A stretch of 64,000 nt of DNA, taken from positions 1 through 64,000 of the forward strand of contig NZ_JACGUT010000078.1 in the NCBI RefSeq assembly GCF_014076845.1, given 5' to 3'. The stretch comes from Colwellia sp. MB3u-41 (GTDB taxonomy: Bacteria > Pseudomonadota > Gammaproteobacteria > Enterobacterales > Alteromonadaceae). Each line of letters begins with the position of its first letter. Positions within the stretch are counted from its first letter, which is position 1. This document shows positions 9,813-19,770 of the stretch, one piece after another. The notes under the pieces are model-generated. The model was not told where the DNA came from and searched no databases. It saw nothing but the letters and a program-made list of their open reading frames with translations. Position numbers and translations under genes: made by a program.

Positions 9813-12035
9813 TTATTTCAAGTCAAATCGGTCTAATTGCATGACTTTAACCCATGCTTTGACAAAGTCGTTAACAAAATTTTTATCCGCATCGTCAGAG
9901 GCATAAACTTCAGCAATCGCTCTTAATTCAGAATTTGAGCCAAAGATAAGATCAACAGGTGTTGCTTGCCATTTAACTTCACCTGAAACACGGTCATGAC
10001 CAACATAAACACCTTCAGTAGACTTATCTTTAGTCCACACGGTAGACATATCAAGTAAGTTTACAAAGAAATCATTGGTTAACACACCGGGTTTATTCGT
10101 GAATACGCCATAAGACGAACCATCATAGTTTGCATCAAGCGCACGCATACCTCCTACAAGTACGGTCATTTCAGGCACATTTAACCCCAAAGTATTTGCT
10201 TTATCTACTAACATTTCTGTTGGTGACATATAGCTTTCTGTCGAGTAAAAATTACGAAATCCGTCAGCATTAGGTGCTAAATAATTAAATGACTTTACGC
10301 TTGTTTGTGCTTGTGTCGCATCGGCGCGGCCAGGTACAAAAGGTACAGATACTGATTTACCTCCTTTTTCGGCTGCGTTTTCAATGGCGGTAGCACCACC
10401 TAATATGATCAAGTCAGCTAACGATACTTGCTGCTTAGTTGATTGCTTGTTGTATTTTTCTTGAATCGCTTCGAGTGTCATTAAGATTTTATTTAACGCT
10501 TTGGGACTATTGACCGGCCAACTATTTTGAGGTTCAAGGTTAATTCGTGCACCATTGGCGCCGCCGCGCATATCAGTTACACGGTGGCTTGACGCTGAAG
10601 CCCAAGCCGTTCTGATTAATTCAGCCGTGGTTAAGCCCGACTGTGTTATTTGCTTTTTAAGCGCAGCAATATCTTGAGCGTTAATCGCTTGGTAGCTTAT
10701 AGCTGGAATGGGGTCTTGCCACGTTAGCACTTCGCTTGGCACTTCTGTACCCACGTATCTTGCGCGAGGTCCCATATCACGGTGAGTTAACTTAAACCAA
10801 GCCCTAGCAAAGGCTTTTTCAAACTCAGCAGGCTCTGCTCTAAAGCGTTCAACAATTTTACGAAATTCAGGATCTTCTTTTAACGCAATATCGGTGGTAA
10901 ACATAATAGGGGCATTACGTTTATTAGGAATATGCGCGTCAGGTACTAAATTAACGGCTGCTTTATTTTCGGGTGTCCATTGTTTACCACCAGCAGGGCT
11001 TTTAGTGAGTACCCAATTGAAGTTCATTAAGTTATCAAGATAGTTTGTTGACCATTGTGTAGGGGTTGTTGTCCAAGCGCCTTCTAGGCCGCTTGTTATA
11101 GTGTCAGCGCCAACACCGCTGTCGCATTTGTTTTTCCAACCTAAGCCTTGTTCTTCAATGTCAGCTGCCGCAGGTTCGGCACCTACACATCCACTTGGTT
11201 TTTTAGCGCCGTGCGCCTTACCAAAGGTATGTCCACCAGCACTTAAAGCGACAATTTCTTCGTCATTCATCGCCATACGTCTAAATGACATTCTAATGTC
11301 TTGAGCCGCTAGAAGTGGATCAGGTTTACCATGAGGGCCTTCGGGGTTAACATAGATCAAGCCCATTTCTACAGCAGCAAGTGGGCCTTTAAGTTTGCCT
11401 TTTTTATCGCGACGTTTATCAGTAAGCATCGCAGTTTCAGCTCCCCAGTAAACTAAGTCAGGTTCCCAATCGTCCGTTCTACCACCAGCAAAACCAAAGG
11501 TTTTAAAGCCCATAGACTCAAGCGCTACATTACCTGAAAGCACCATTAGATCAGCCCAGGAAATACTACGACCGTACTTTTGTTTAACAGGCCACAATAA
11601 TCGACGTGCTTTATCTAAATTAGCGTTATCTGGCCAACTATTGAGGGGCTCAAAACGTTGTTGCCCACCAGATGAACCGCCACGACCGTCATGCACACGA
11701 TACACACCAGCGCTATGCCAAGCCATACGGATCATTAATGGGCCATAATGTCCCCAATCTGCTGGCCACCAGGCTTTTGAGTCAGTCAAAGTGGTTTGAA
11801 TATCTTTTTTAAGCTGAGTTAAATCAACATTGCTAAATTCTTTCGCATAATTAAATTGCTCGCCATAAGGGTTTGATTCAGCACTATGTTGACGTAATGG
11901 GCTTAAACTTAACGTTTCTGGCCACCAAAATTCATTCGTTTTTATCTGATTGCCTGCTAAGGCTTTTGACGGCATTACCATTGCACATAAGGCAACTGAA
12001 ATTACCGCTGCAATAGGGAGTATTTTGTTAAACAT
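9813..12035 (-). CDS. katG: Catalase-peroxidase with signal peptide (exported KatG)
   Basis: A 740-residue bifunctional haem enzyme removing hydrogen peroxide. Distal residues Arg103, Trp106 and His107 lie in [13 protein letters not shown]; the proximal haem ligand is His269 in [11 protein letters not shown]. The Tyr and Met of the Trp-Tyr-Met adduct are available in [10 protein letters not shown] and RRMAMNDEE. The second, degenerate half (about 440-740) is complete. Unlike ordinary cytoplasmic KatG it starts with a typical signal peptide (Lys4, hydrophobic core, cleavage predicted after ALA at residue 27), so it should act in the periplasm, as known for E. coli KatP. AAGGAA precedes the ATG. 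It is divergent from the permease gene at 12471. Confidence 0.95.
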   Translation of the reverse strand: MFNKILPIAAVISVALCAMVMPSKALAGNQIKTNEFWWPETLSLSPLRQHSAESNPYGEQFNYAKEFSNVDLTQLKKDIQTTLTDSKAWWPADWGHYGPLMIRMAWHSAGVYRVHDGRGGSSGGQQRFEPLNSWPDNANLDKARRLLWPVKQKYGRSISWADLMVLSGNVALESMGFKTFGFAGGRTDDWEPDLVYWGAETAMLTDKRRDKKGKLKGPLAAVEMGLIYVNPEGPHGKPDPLLAAQDIRMSFRRMAMNDEEIVALSAGGHTFGKAHGAKKPSGCVGAEPAAADIEEQGLGWKNKCDSGVGADTITSGLEGAWTTTPTQWSTNYLDNLMNFNWVLTKSPAGGKQWTPENKAAVNLVPDAHIPNKRNAPIMFTTDIALKEDPEFRKIVERFRAEPAEFEKAFARAWFKLTHRDMGPRARYVGTEVPSEVLTWQDPIPAISYQAINAQDIAALKKQITQSGLTTAELIRTAWASASSHRVTDMRGGANGARINLEPQNSWPVNSPKALNKILMTLEAIQEKYNKQSTKQQVSLADLIILGGATAIENAAEKGGKSVSVPFVPGRADATQAQTSVKSFNYLAPNADGFRNFYSTESYMSPTEMLVDKANTLGLNVPEMTVLVGGMRALDANYDGSSYGVFTNKPGVLTNDFFVNLLDMSTVWTKDKSTEGVYVGHDRVSGEVKWQATPVDLIFGSNSELRAIAEVYASDDADKNFVNDFVKAWVKVMQLDRFDLK

Positions 12036-12470
12036 TGTTTATTCCTTGCTTTTAATAAGTGGGTTATAAGAGCCACATAAAGCATAGAAACAAAAAGGTA
12101 ATTTGAATAATTGATTTTATTGAAGATAATGTTCTATTTTTACAGACCATTAATTTAAATAACCGCAAAAAAAACCTTGCTACAAGGACTATGCTGCTTG
12201 GTAATAGAGGCTTAACCTATCACTTACATCACCTTTATTTAGGCAATAAAGCGACTAACAGTTGAATGCTATTTAAGCATCTAATTGCGTATAATATGAT
12301 TATGATCAGTATATCGTACGATTTATTAATTTATAATATAGCCTTTAAAAATTGTGTTTTATCTTCAATGATTTACCCATGCTCAAAGGTAAGCCCTTGA
12401 AATTACTATTGTATTGTATTGTATTGTTATAGTTGGTCATTAATAGTAAAAAGACCTATTAGGGACACTC
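12036..12470. promoter_or_regulatory. Divergent promoter region katG / permease
   Basis: A 435-base gap serving two divergent genes. It contains several AT-rich stretches and, at 12408-12427, four tandem ATTGT units directly before a TATAGT that could be a -10 for the permease gene. I could not identify an OxyR site with confidence. Confidence 0.45.
12408..12427 (+). repeat. ATTGT x 4 tandem repeat in a promoter region
   Basis: Four exact pentanucleotide copies, followed at once by TATAGT (12428-12433) and, 44 bases after the repeat, by the permease start codon. A change in copy number would move any upstream element relative to this possible -10. Confidence 0.7.
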
Positions 12471-13466
12471 ATGTTTCAAATGTTTACAGATATAGCCACA
12501 TGGTTAGTTGTTGATGTGTTTGGTTTATCAAAAGCAACAAAGCTAGGTGATGCTCTTCATTTTTTTATAGAAGATACCACTAAGATATTCTTTTTATTGC
12601 TTGTCATGATTTACGCGATTGCCTTGTTAAGAGCGTCAATGAATGTCGAGCGTGTTCGTGACTATTTAGCGGGTAAACACAAAGGGGTAGGTTATATATT
12701 AGGCTCTAGTTTTGGTGCAATAACACCATTTTGCTCTTGCTCAAGTATTCCGGTATTTTTGGGCTTCACCTCTGCTGGTATTCCTGTTGGGATAACAATG
12801 TCGTTTCTAATCACCTCTCCACTTATCAACGAAGTGGCTGTTTTATTATTACTGAGTTTATTAGGGTGGAAATTTACACTGTTTTACGTGGTGGTTGGCA
12901 TGTCGGTTGGAATACTCGGTGGTGTTTTTCTTGATGCTATTAAAGCTGAACGTTGGTTGGAGTCTTTTGCGGCAAAAGCATTAGAACGAGGTAAAAATAC
13001 AGTGAATACAACAACAACAGCACAACACACTCAATCGTTATCTTTAGAAGAAAGACATGCTTTTGCAAAAGAAGAAACCTTAGAAATATTTAGTCGAGTA
13101 TGGAAGTGGGTCATCATTGGTGTTGGCTTAGGTGCCACTTTACATGGATTTGTTCCTGACGGTTGGATCCAAGAACATCTAGGTGATGGACAATGGTGGT
13201 CGGTTCCTTCAGCGGTATTACTTGGCATACCATTATATTCTAATGCTACGGGTGTTATTCCGGTGATGGAAAGTTTAATTAAACAAGGACTTCCTATAGG
13301 CACAACACTCGCTTTTTGTATGAGTACGGTTGCAGCGAGTTTTCCTGAGTTTATTCTATTAAAGCAAGTGATGCAGTGGCGATTATTAGCCATACTTTTT
13401 ATTTTATTGCTGGTTGCCTTTACACTCATTGGTTGGATTTTTAACTTTTTAAGCCCTTTTATCTAA
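12471..13466 (+). CDS. Permease of the UPF0718 / ArsP-like family
   Basis: A 331-residue inner-membrane protein with about eight hydrophobic segments and a soluble loop near 160-195. The conserved TPFCSCSS motif (Cys88, Cys90) marks the UPF0718/DUF318 permeases, which include ArsP, an exporter of trivalent organoarsenicals. No ArsR-type regulator is adjacent, so the substrate is open. AGGGA precedes the ATG. The next gene, 11 bases downstream, encodes a small redox thioredoxin; this pairing is common for the family and suggests that thiol chemistry or a thiophilic metal(loid) is involved. Confidence 0.85.
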   Translation: MFQMFTDIATWLVVDVFGLSKATKLGDALHFFIEDTTKIFFLLLVMIYAIALLRASMNVERVRDYLAGKHKGVGYILGSSFGAITPFCSCSSIPVFLGFTSAGIPVGITMSFLITSPLINEVAVLLLLSLLGWKFTLFYVVVGMSVGILGGVFLDAIKAERWLESFAAKALERGKNTVNTTTTAQHTQSLSLEERHAFAKEETLEIFSRVWKWVIIGVGLGATLHGFVPDGWIQEHLGDGQWWSVPSAVLLGIPLYSNATGVIPVMESLIKQGLPIGTTLAFCMSTVAASFPEFILLKQVMQWRLLAILFILLLVAFTLIGWIFNFLSPFI

Positions 13467-13477
13467 GGAATATTATA

Positions 13478-13717
13478 ATGAAAGAAGTCAAAGTATTAGG
13501 TACAGGATGTACTAAATGTATAAAAACAGTCGAGATAATTTCAAAAATAGCAGATGAACTCAACGTTGAAGTTCAAATAAGTAAAGTGACAGACCCAGAA
13601 ACTATTATGGGTTATGGTGTAATGACCACGCCAGTAATCATTATTAATGACGTTAATGTTCACAGCGGCTCGATTCCACATAGAAACGAAATTGAGACTT
13701 GGTTGCGAGATGATTAA
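13478..13717 (+). CDS. Small redox-active thioredoxin-family protein
   Basis: A 79-residue protein (MKEVKVLGTGCTKC...) with a CxxC active site at Cys11/Cys14 and the cis-proline loop in MTTPVIIIND. It matches the short thioredoxin-like redox-active disulfide proteins that accompany UPF0718 permeases. AAGGA lies 8 bases before its ATG and only 11 bases separate it from the permease, so the two form an operon. Likely cytoplasmic, perhaps delivering reducing power or a thiol-bound ligand to the permease (inference). Confidence 0.85.
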   Translation: MKEVKVLGTGCTKCIKTVEIISKIADELNVEVQISKVTDPETIMGYGVMTTPVIIINDVNVHSGSIPHRNEIETWLRDD

Positions 13718-14049
13718 TATTTAGCGCTACACTTAATAGTTAAAATATTTAATAGTAAATAACAAGAAATACGGCTGCTAAACAGGCACTTTAAACATGA
13801 CTTTAAAATTATTAATTCTATATTTTGTATTACTTATCTGGGTTAATAATCAGTGATTCTTTGCACGCTTTCACCAGGTAAAACACGATAAAAATTTTTT
13901 CTTTATAAACCACTGAAAATAATGGTTTTAATGCTTGATATACCATTAAAACAAAGGCTCCTATATTATAAATAAAGTAGAACGTTAATCTCCTTTAGAA
14001 CAAAAGGTTCTTGCGCGTCTAACAGACTGTTATGAGCAAAGGAATGCTA
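13718..14049. other. Intergenic with inverted repeats and a possible 19-residue peptide
   Basis: A tiny frame at 13797-13856 would give a hydrophobic 19-residue peptide (MTLKLLILYFVLLIWVNNQ), but its ribosome binding site is poor and I do not call it a gene. GTTTTAATG (13925-13933) pairs with CATTAAAAC (13944-13952), a weak terminator candidate for the permease operon. Confidence 0.35.
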
Positions 14050-14292
14050 ATGATGTATTGGAAGACTTATAATTATATCAAAGCGCTAGCTTTAATTGCC
14101 CTCATTACTATAAATTACGAATATTGGGACGCTGGGCTTTTTAGCGTATTGATAGTGTCAGCATCGTATTTTATAATTTTTACTATTGCTAATGAAAATA
14201 GGTACAAAAGCGGCTTAAGTCATTTATTTAGATCATTAGCGGGTATTATTGTTTTTATATTAGCTTTAGGGTTGTTTTTTGGTGAAGGTTGA
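14050..14292 (+). CDS. Small membrane protein of unknown function
   Basis: An 80-residue protein with three predicted membrane segments (about 8-24, 30-46 and 58-76 from MMYWKTYNY). The frame is open from an ATG at 14032, but AAAGGA at 14038-14043 is best placed for the ATG at 14050. No family recognised. It stands alone. Confidence 0.5.
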   Translation: MMYWKTYNYIKALALIALITINYEYWDAGLFSVLIVSASYFIIFTIANENRYKSGLSHLFRSLAGIIVFILALGLFFGEG

Positions 14293-14510
14293 GAGCCTCA
14301 ATGAGCCATCGGAGCTATGTTTGCAATGGTAATTTAGTACGGTGTTATTTTCGCGAGTGAAGCATTAATTGCTTTACTGACCTACAGAGAAGATTCCACA
14401 TAATAAGTTATTGTAACTGACAATAAACAGTTAGCTAGCACTCGTTACTTGTCTATTTTAGCCAACTATTTATTATCACTTAAACAGGGTTATAACTTCT
14501 AGGTGAAATT

Positions 14511-14891
14511 ATGTATCAAGAGCATGGTAAAAATGTCATTTCAGTTGAAGGTGATGTAATAATATCTAAAATTATAGGGGCATTTAATGTAGAAGGAGTT
14601 AATAAATCAATTGCAAATCTAAAAGTTGTCGTTGATAGTTTTTGTCAAAATGCATTTAAATTGTTGATTAATTATACTGATACTGAGGGAGGTACACCCG
14701 AAGTGTATGAGAAAATAAATGAGTGTAATATCTGGTTGAATAGTCAAAATATGGTAGCAAAAGCATTAGTCATAAATTCTAATGTAGCGCTTAACATTTT
14801 AGAAAGTAGAACGCCTGCAAGAAGTTCGTTAAACGAGAAAGTTTTTGACGACGAGGTTAATGCAATGAGTTGGCTTAAGTCGCAGACATAA
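14511..14891 (+). CDS. STAS-like small protein of unknown function
   Basis: A 126-residue soluble protein. The alternating pattern ISVEGDVIISKIIGAFN... FKLLINYTDTEGGTPEVY... MVAKALVINS is that of a single alpha/beta domain resembling SpoIIAA/STAS-like proteins that are common in Alteromonadales. AGGTGA lies just upstream of the ATG. No partner kinase or phosphatase is nearby, so a partner-switching role would be speculation. Confidence 0.6.
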   Translation: MYQEHGKNVISVEGDVIISKIIGAFNVEGVNKSIANLKVVVDSFCQNAFKLLINYTDTEGGTPEVYEKINECNIWLNSQNMVAKALVINSNVALNILESRTPARSSLNEKVFDDEVNAMSWLKSQT

Positions 14892-14979
14892 CAGGCGGCT
14901 CAATACGGACAATAAACAATGGGCTATGTTCGTTTTAGGAAAATTATAACGAACTTTTATACTTAAGGATTAAGTCTAT

Positions 14980-15850
14980 TTGAAATGTATCTTTTTTGTT
15001 TTATTACTTTATTGCAGTGGCAGAGTTCAAGCAAGTGACCATTACATCATATTGCAAAATACTGATTTTACGTTGGTTACCGACGTTATTTTAGTCAGTA
15101 TTTAGTTTTTAATGCGTTACCTTAAAACAAAGTGGTGAACTTAACTTATTGGGGCAGCAGACCAAAAGCTGAGATTAACGACACTGGCAAAAGCTTATTG
15201 ATTACCGGCCATAATAACGAAATCGAAAGAGTATATTTAACGCTCGGTCAAAAAGTAAAAATGATTTCATTCAATATACAGATTGAACCGGCGCATTATA
15301 ATAAAGAATATATTTAACAATATCCTGGAAACGTCAGTACCGAGCCCCCCAAATTTTCGAACTGAGTAACATTATATTAGCGTTGTCTGACAAATTTTAT
15401 CAAACGAATTATAGGAAGCACTCAATAGAAAAATATTACGCCGATGTTTTAAAGTGGTTTGCCCCTTTTAAAAACCATGAGATTTTTCAGAAGCTCAATC
15501 AGGTTGACTGTTATGCTTTTGTTGAAAATGGCCTCGCGTATTTTTTTAAAGGAGACAAAATAGAAAAGTCATCTGTCTATTAAGGATCTCGAGTCGTTGA
15601 TGCGATTAAAGACCATATAGTATTGTTAGAATATTTTGCCAAAAATAGTGATTGTCAAAAATTTTATAAACAACATCAATATTACCTACAGTTGAGTAAT
15701 ATATTTCAATTAGGTGCTCAACCAAAATATATTGGGTAGTGGTTAGAGTCGCACTTTCCTGCAAGGTATCAACGTTATAAGGTTTTCTTTTCTCCATTAG
15801 GTCCTGGCAACAATAGTGCTCGAATGTATGCCAATAATGATTTTAATTAA
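14980..15850 (+). pseudogene. Decayed exported protein, probably DUF4932-like
   Basis: Three frames join into one broken gene. From a TTG at 14980 comes a signal peptide (MKCIFFVLLLYCSGRVQA); a second frame covers 15132-15317; a third covers about 15330-15850, with PQIFELSNIILALS, then FYKQHQYYLQLSN and YKVFFSPLGPGNNS. The third frame has in-frame stops at 15581-15583 (TAA) and 15737-15739 (TAG) and ends at TAA 15848-15850. The FYxxH...WLE..F...Y.VFFSPL layout recalls DUF4932 exported proteins; I am not certain of the family. The gene is certainly dead. Confidence 0.6.
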
Positions 15851-16220
15851 GTCAGAGTATCGTGGGATATAACATGCCGTTTAAGTGCGAAAAAATTTCA
15901 CCCAATCGAAATTATTCCTTTTTCTATGGCATTTACTGTCAGCAACCTGACAGTAAAGGCCATACGCAAAATTTATTTTAAAGCATCTAGACAAATACCA
16001 ATGTGGCACCACATTAAATTTCTAATCAGGTTATTCACGGGCAATATTCATGACATAACAATATGTTACTGAAGACTAACCCGCTTCTTAATGACATTTA
16101 TATTAATAAAAGTGACATGTTTTCTTAACCTAAACGTCATTACTTTGAACATATGTAGTCATATTTCAAAGGCATGCTATCGGCATTATAAATACTCAAA
16201 AATGTCCTAAAGGGAAAACA
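15851..16220. promoter_or_regulatory. Upstream region of the TonB receptor; possible Pho box
   Basis: No gene. Three consecutive 11-base units at 16134-16166 (ACGTCATTACT, TTGAACATATG, TAGTCATATTT) resemble the CTGTCATAWAW repeats bound by PhoB in E. coli; the outer two match better than the middle one. Several TGACAT hexamers lie just upstream in the opposite orientation. Given the phosphatase genes that follow, PhoB control is a reasonable but unproven reading. Confidence 0.3.
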
Positions 16221-18509
16221 ATGTCTAACTCTCGTAAAAAAAGTTTAATTGCTTTAGCTATATCATCAACATTTGCGTTTAATGTTTTAGCAGAAGAAGT
16301 GAAAACCCAAGAAAGTACCATGGAAGAAGTGTCTGTTGTTGCTAAAAAATCATCTCATGCCAACCATGAAATTGACGTGAAAATGGCGCAACAACAGTCG
16401 AGCATAACCAGTGTCTTAGCGTTAATGGACAACTTGCCTGGTATCAGCATTAACGAAGGCGATGCTTTTGGTGGTGATGATTGGTCTACTTCCATAACGA
16501 TGCGTGGCTTTAGTATTGATGGTAATCAACAACAATTAGGCATGACTATTGATGGAATTCCTAATGGTGGCTCTAACTATGGCGGTGGTGCAAAGGCCAA
16601 CCGTTATCTTGATTCAGAAAACATGGAGACTATACAAGTATCACAAGGTACTTCAGATATTTCTTCGGCCTCATTAGATGCCTTAGGGGGAACATTTAAC
16701 TTTGTCAGTGCGATGCACGCTTTTGAAAAAACAACGAAATTTGCCTTAACTAAAGGTGATCATGATGCGACAAGATATTTTGTTCGCCACGACACTGGCC
16801 TATTGTTTGACAATACGTACGCCTACGCTAGCTATTCATCAACATCAACCAGTCGTTGGGTTGGCGAAGGTTCAAATGGTGGAATGGCAAGAGAGCATGC
16901 TGAATTTAAATTTGTTACCGAATTAGGCCAATTAAATATTACTGGGCGTTTGTCTTACGATGATGCCGATGAAGACAATTATAACTCAGTCAGTAAGACC
17001 CAATTTGATCAATCACCTGACTGGGACCAGTTAACGTGGAATTGGACGGGTGTTCCTCATTTTGATCAAATGTTTGCTGAAGGCTGGTCAACCTTGCGTG
17101 AAAATACGTTAGGTTATTTAAAATTTGAATACGATATTTCATCAACGATGGGTTTTCAAATCTCACCTTATATGCACAACAATACCGGACGCGGTGATTG
17201 GATCCCACCTTATTTAGTGTCTGCAGTTAATACTCAAGGTGAGCCAACCACAGAAGGTGGTACTATCGACAGCCAATATGGCTTTACTGATCAACTAGGT
17301 AACCCTTTAGCACCTTCGACTGGGTGTACCGATAATTTGGCTTATCCTTGGGACTCAGGCCCAGAGTTAGCGCCTTCTTGTTATGACCGAAGCGCCGTTC
17401 CTGTTATGTCATATCGTCATACTCACTACAAAAAAAGCCGTTTAGGTATGACCGCTAATTTTGATTGGTCAATTGGTATCAATGATATTTCTCTGGGGTT
17501 ATGGACTGAAACTACAGACCGTGATGAGTCACGTGACTGGCATAAAGTTATAGACGCTCGTGTTTATCATCATTTTGACGAAACGCCTTATTGGACACAA
17601 TATAGTAATAGTTTTCAAACAGACACCTTAAAGCTCTACGCCCAAGACACGCTAGATTTTGGTGATCTTACGGTTAACCTAGGCATGCAAAAATACTTTG
17701 TTGATGTAGAAAAATACGATAACTTTGCAAAAAGTGTTACAGGTGAAGTAAACAGTGACTCTGATGTTTTATTAAGTACGGGTGTTATTTATAGCGTGAA
17801 TGACACGACTGAAGTCTTTGCGGGTTACAGTGAAAACTTCTCAGCAATTAAAGATGGTGTTTTAGAGCGAGATTCATCAACACTTAATGAAATTGAGCCT
17901 GAAACAGCTGAAAACATTGATGTTGGTGTACGTTATAACAATGAAAACATTGATTTTTCTGCAACTTACTATTCAATCTCATTTGATAACCGCATCACGT
18001 TTATTTCTCCAGGTAGCGATACCTCAGGTATTGATTACAGCATAGGTACCAATGGTACTTATCTTAATGTAGGTGGCATCGACTCTACAGGGTTTGAAAT
18101 AAGTGCCAGTTACCGTTTTAACGAGAACTGGGATATTTATTCGTCGTACACGAACAACGATTCAACATATGTCGGTAATGCCCCTGGATTTGAATCAGGT
18201 AGTAAAGTGATTGATTCGGTTGACGATATGTTTGTTTTATCAACTAACTACACACTTGAAAGTTTTCGATTGGGGCTTTCTGCCAAGTATACCGGTGAAC
18301 GTGGCGATGCAGATTCCTATACGGTTGTTGACTTTAACGCAGGTTATGGCGCAAATATTGACAGCAATGTCTTTAAATCTTTTGACTTAGCATTCGTGGT
18401 TAATAATTTAACCGATGAAAGTTTCTTGTCGACAGGGACAGGTAATGGCACTGCTTTCTTTATTGGTGCACCTCGTACAGCATCAATGACCTTAACGGTA
18501 AGCTTTTAA
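16221..18509 (+). CDS. TonB-dependent outer-membrane receptor
   Basis: A 762-residue outer-membrane receptor for active uptake powered by TonB. It has a signal peptide (MSNSRKKSLIALA..., cleavage near VLA at residue 24), a TonB-box-like EEVSVVAKK, a plug domain (about 45-165, with SITMRGFSIDG) and a long beta barrel ending in the terminal Phe expected of BamA substrates (TLTVSF). AAAGGGA precedes the ATG. It is followed by a strong terminator and then by two secreted phosphatase-family genes, suggesting a phosphorylated or phosphate-rich ligand (inference). A Cys pair near 370 and 390 may form an extracellular disulfide. Confidence 0.88.
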   Translation: MSNSRKKSLIALAISSTFAFNVLAEEVKTQESTMEEVSVVAKKSSHANHEIDVKMAQQQSSITSVLALMDNLPGISINEGDAFGGDDWSTSITMRGFSIDGNQQQLGMTIDGIPNGGSNYGGGAKANRYLDSENMETIQVSQGTSDISSASLDALGGTFNFVSAMHAFEKTTKFALTKGDHDATRYFVRHDTGLLFDNTYAYASYSSTSTSRWVGEGSNGGMAREHAEFKFVTELGQLNITGRLSYDDADEDNYNSVSKTQFDQSPDWDQLTWNWTGVPHFDQMFAEGWSTLRENTLGYLKFEYDISSTMGFQISPYMHNNTGRGDWIPPYLVSAVNTQGEPTTEGGTIDSQYGFTDQLGNPLAPSTGCTDNLAYPWDSGPELAPSCYDRSAVPVMSYRHTHYKKSRLGMTANFDWSIGINDISLGLWTETTDRDESRDWHKVIDARVYHHFDETPYWTQYSNSFQTDTLKLYAQDTLDFGDLTVNLGMQKYFVDVEKYDNFAKSVTGEVNSDSDVLLSTGVIYSVNDTTEVFAGYSENFSAIKDGVLERDSSTLNEIEPETAENIDVGVRYNNENIDFSATYYSISFDNRITFISPGSDTSGIDYSIGTNGTYLNVGGIDSTGFEISASYRFNENWDIYSSYTNNDSTYVGNAPGFESGSKVIDSVDDMFVLSTNYTLESFRLGLSAKYTGERGDADSYTVVDFNAGYGANIDSNVFKSFDLAFVVNNLTDESFLSTGTGNGTAFFIGAPRTASMTLTVSF

Positions 18510-18544
18510 TCTTAGCGTTGGATGAATGAGCGTTATATTTAATA

Positions 18545-18575
18545 AAAACCAAGTAAATTTTATTTACTTGGTTTT
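18545..18575 (+). terminator. Intrinsic terminator after the TonB receptor
   Basis: Arms aaaaccaagtaaa (18545-18557) and tttacttggtttt (18563-18575), 13 perfect pairs with a 5-base loop and a T-rich 3' side. It lies 35 bases past the receptor stop and upstream of the start chosen for the next gene, so it separates or attenuates the two. Confidence 0.8.
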
Positions 18576-18609
18576 ATCTATTTTTAACCCCTTTAAATGG
18601 GCTACAAAA

Positions 18610-19770
18610 ATGTCTAAACATTTATTTTTTGCTTTACTATTTCTCAGCATTTCTTCTTTCGCTGAAACAACGTCCTTAGCGCCGAATACTCCTTTAGTGA
18701 AAGACAGCGCTAAAAACTTAATATTAATTACGATAGACGGATTACGCTGGCAAGAACTCTTTGGCGGCGCTGATAAAAAATTACTCAACGATGAAAATTT
18801 TGTTCGAGAATCAAACCACATTACTGAAAAGTTTTGGCATGAAAAAGAAGAAAAACGTCGTGAACTTCTTATGCCTTTTTTTTGGAATACCATTGTTAAA
18901 GAAGGTATTGTTATTGGTAATCGAAAATTAGGCTCTACGATGTCTGTTGCTAATAACTGGTATTTTTCGTATCCGGGTTACAGTGAAATATTTACAGGTA
19001 TTACCGATCCAAAGATAAATAGTAATAAAAAGGTGCCTAATCCGCATGTTTCATTTATTGAATGGCTAAATAATAAAGAGTCATATGTTAATAAACTTGC
19101 CGCTTTTGGCAGTTGGGATGTTTTTCCGGCAATCTTCAATGTTGAACGTAATAACATGCATATTAATGCTGGGTTTACGCCAGCACACGGGTATCCCTTG
19201 TCTGATGAGATGACGTTACTTAATGCCATGCAACAAGAAATCCCTAGCCCTTGGCATAACGTAAGGCTCGATAGTTTTACCTATCGCTTTGCTAAAGATT
19301 ACTTATTAAGCCAGAAACCAAGAGTGATGACTATTTCGTTTGGCGAGACTGACGATTTTGCCCACGACGGTCAATACGACAGTTATTTGAGTTCTGCTCA
19401 TCAAACCGATAAATTTATTGAAGATTTATGGCAGACTATTCAAACAACTCCTGAATATAAAAACAAAACGGTTTTATTAATTACTACCGACCATGGGCGT
19501 GGCAGTAACGCTGATGATTGGCAACATCATGCGTCTGAAAATGCGGTAAAAGAATACATGAAAAATTTAGAGGCTTTTCCTCAAGGCATTGTTGGCTCAG
19601 AAAATATTTGGTTTGCGGCAATAGGAACGGGCATCAAAGCAAAAGGACAAGTGATCACTCAAAATGAGGTTAAGCAAAGTCAAATTGCTGCAACGGCCTT
19701 AACGTTATTAGGTGAAAACCCACAAAAATTTAATGCTGATATAGCGTCAGCAATTAAGGACGTATTTTAA
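18610..19770 (+). CDS. Exported alkaline-phosphatase-superfamily phosphodiesterase
   Basis: A 386-residue exported hydrolase. MSKHLFFALLFLSISSFA is a clear signal peptide. Alkaline-phosphatase-superfamily metal ligands are visible: LILITIDGLRW (first Asp), the nucleophile region YPGYSEIFTG, TDDFAHDGQYD, LLITTDHGRG and a late HH. This fits type I phosphodiesterase / nucleotide pyrophosphatase proteins. The frame is open from 18526, but the terminator hairpin at 18545-18575 and the signal peptide both argue for ATG 18610. Its stop overlaps the next start by one base, so it is translationally coupled to the PhoD-like gene. Likely periplasmic. Confidence 0.8.
   Translation: MSKHLFFALLFLSISSFAETTSLAPNTPLVKDSAKNLILITIDGLRWQELFGGADKKLLNDENFVRESNHITEKFWHEKEEKRRELLMPFFWNTIVKEGIVIGNRKLGSTMSVANNWYFSYPGYSEIFTGITDPKINSNKKVPNPHVSFIEWLNNKESYVNKLAAFGSWDVFPAIFNVERNNMHINAGFTPAHGYPLSDEMTLLNAMQQEIPSPWHNVRLDSFTYRFAKDYLLSQKPRVMTISFGETDDFAHDGQYDSYLSSAHQTDKFIEDLWQTIQTTPEYKNKTVLLITTDHGRGSNADDWQHHASENAVKEYMKNLEAFPQGIVGSENIWFAAIGTGIKAKGQVITQNEVKQSQIAATALTLLGENPQKFNADIASAIKDVF

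Noticed and set aside
12408-12427. CRISPR-like repeat
   Set aside because: A tandem 5-base repeat without spacers; no cas genes in the window.
13797-13856. 19-residue hydrophobic peptide gene
   Set aside because: Weak ribosome binding site and no conservation evidence; left as a note on the intergenic region.
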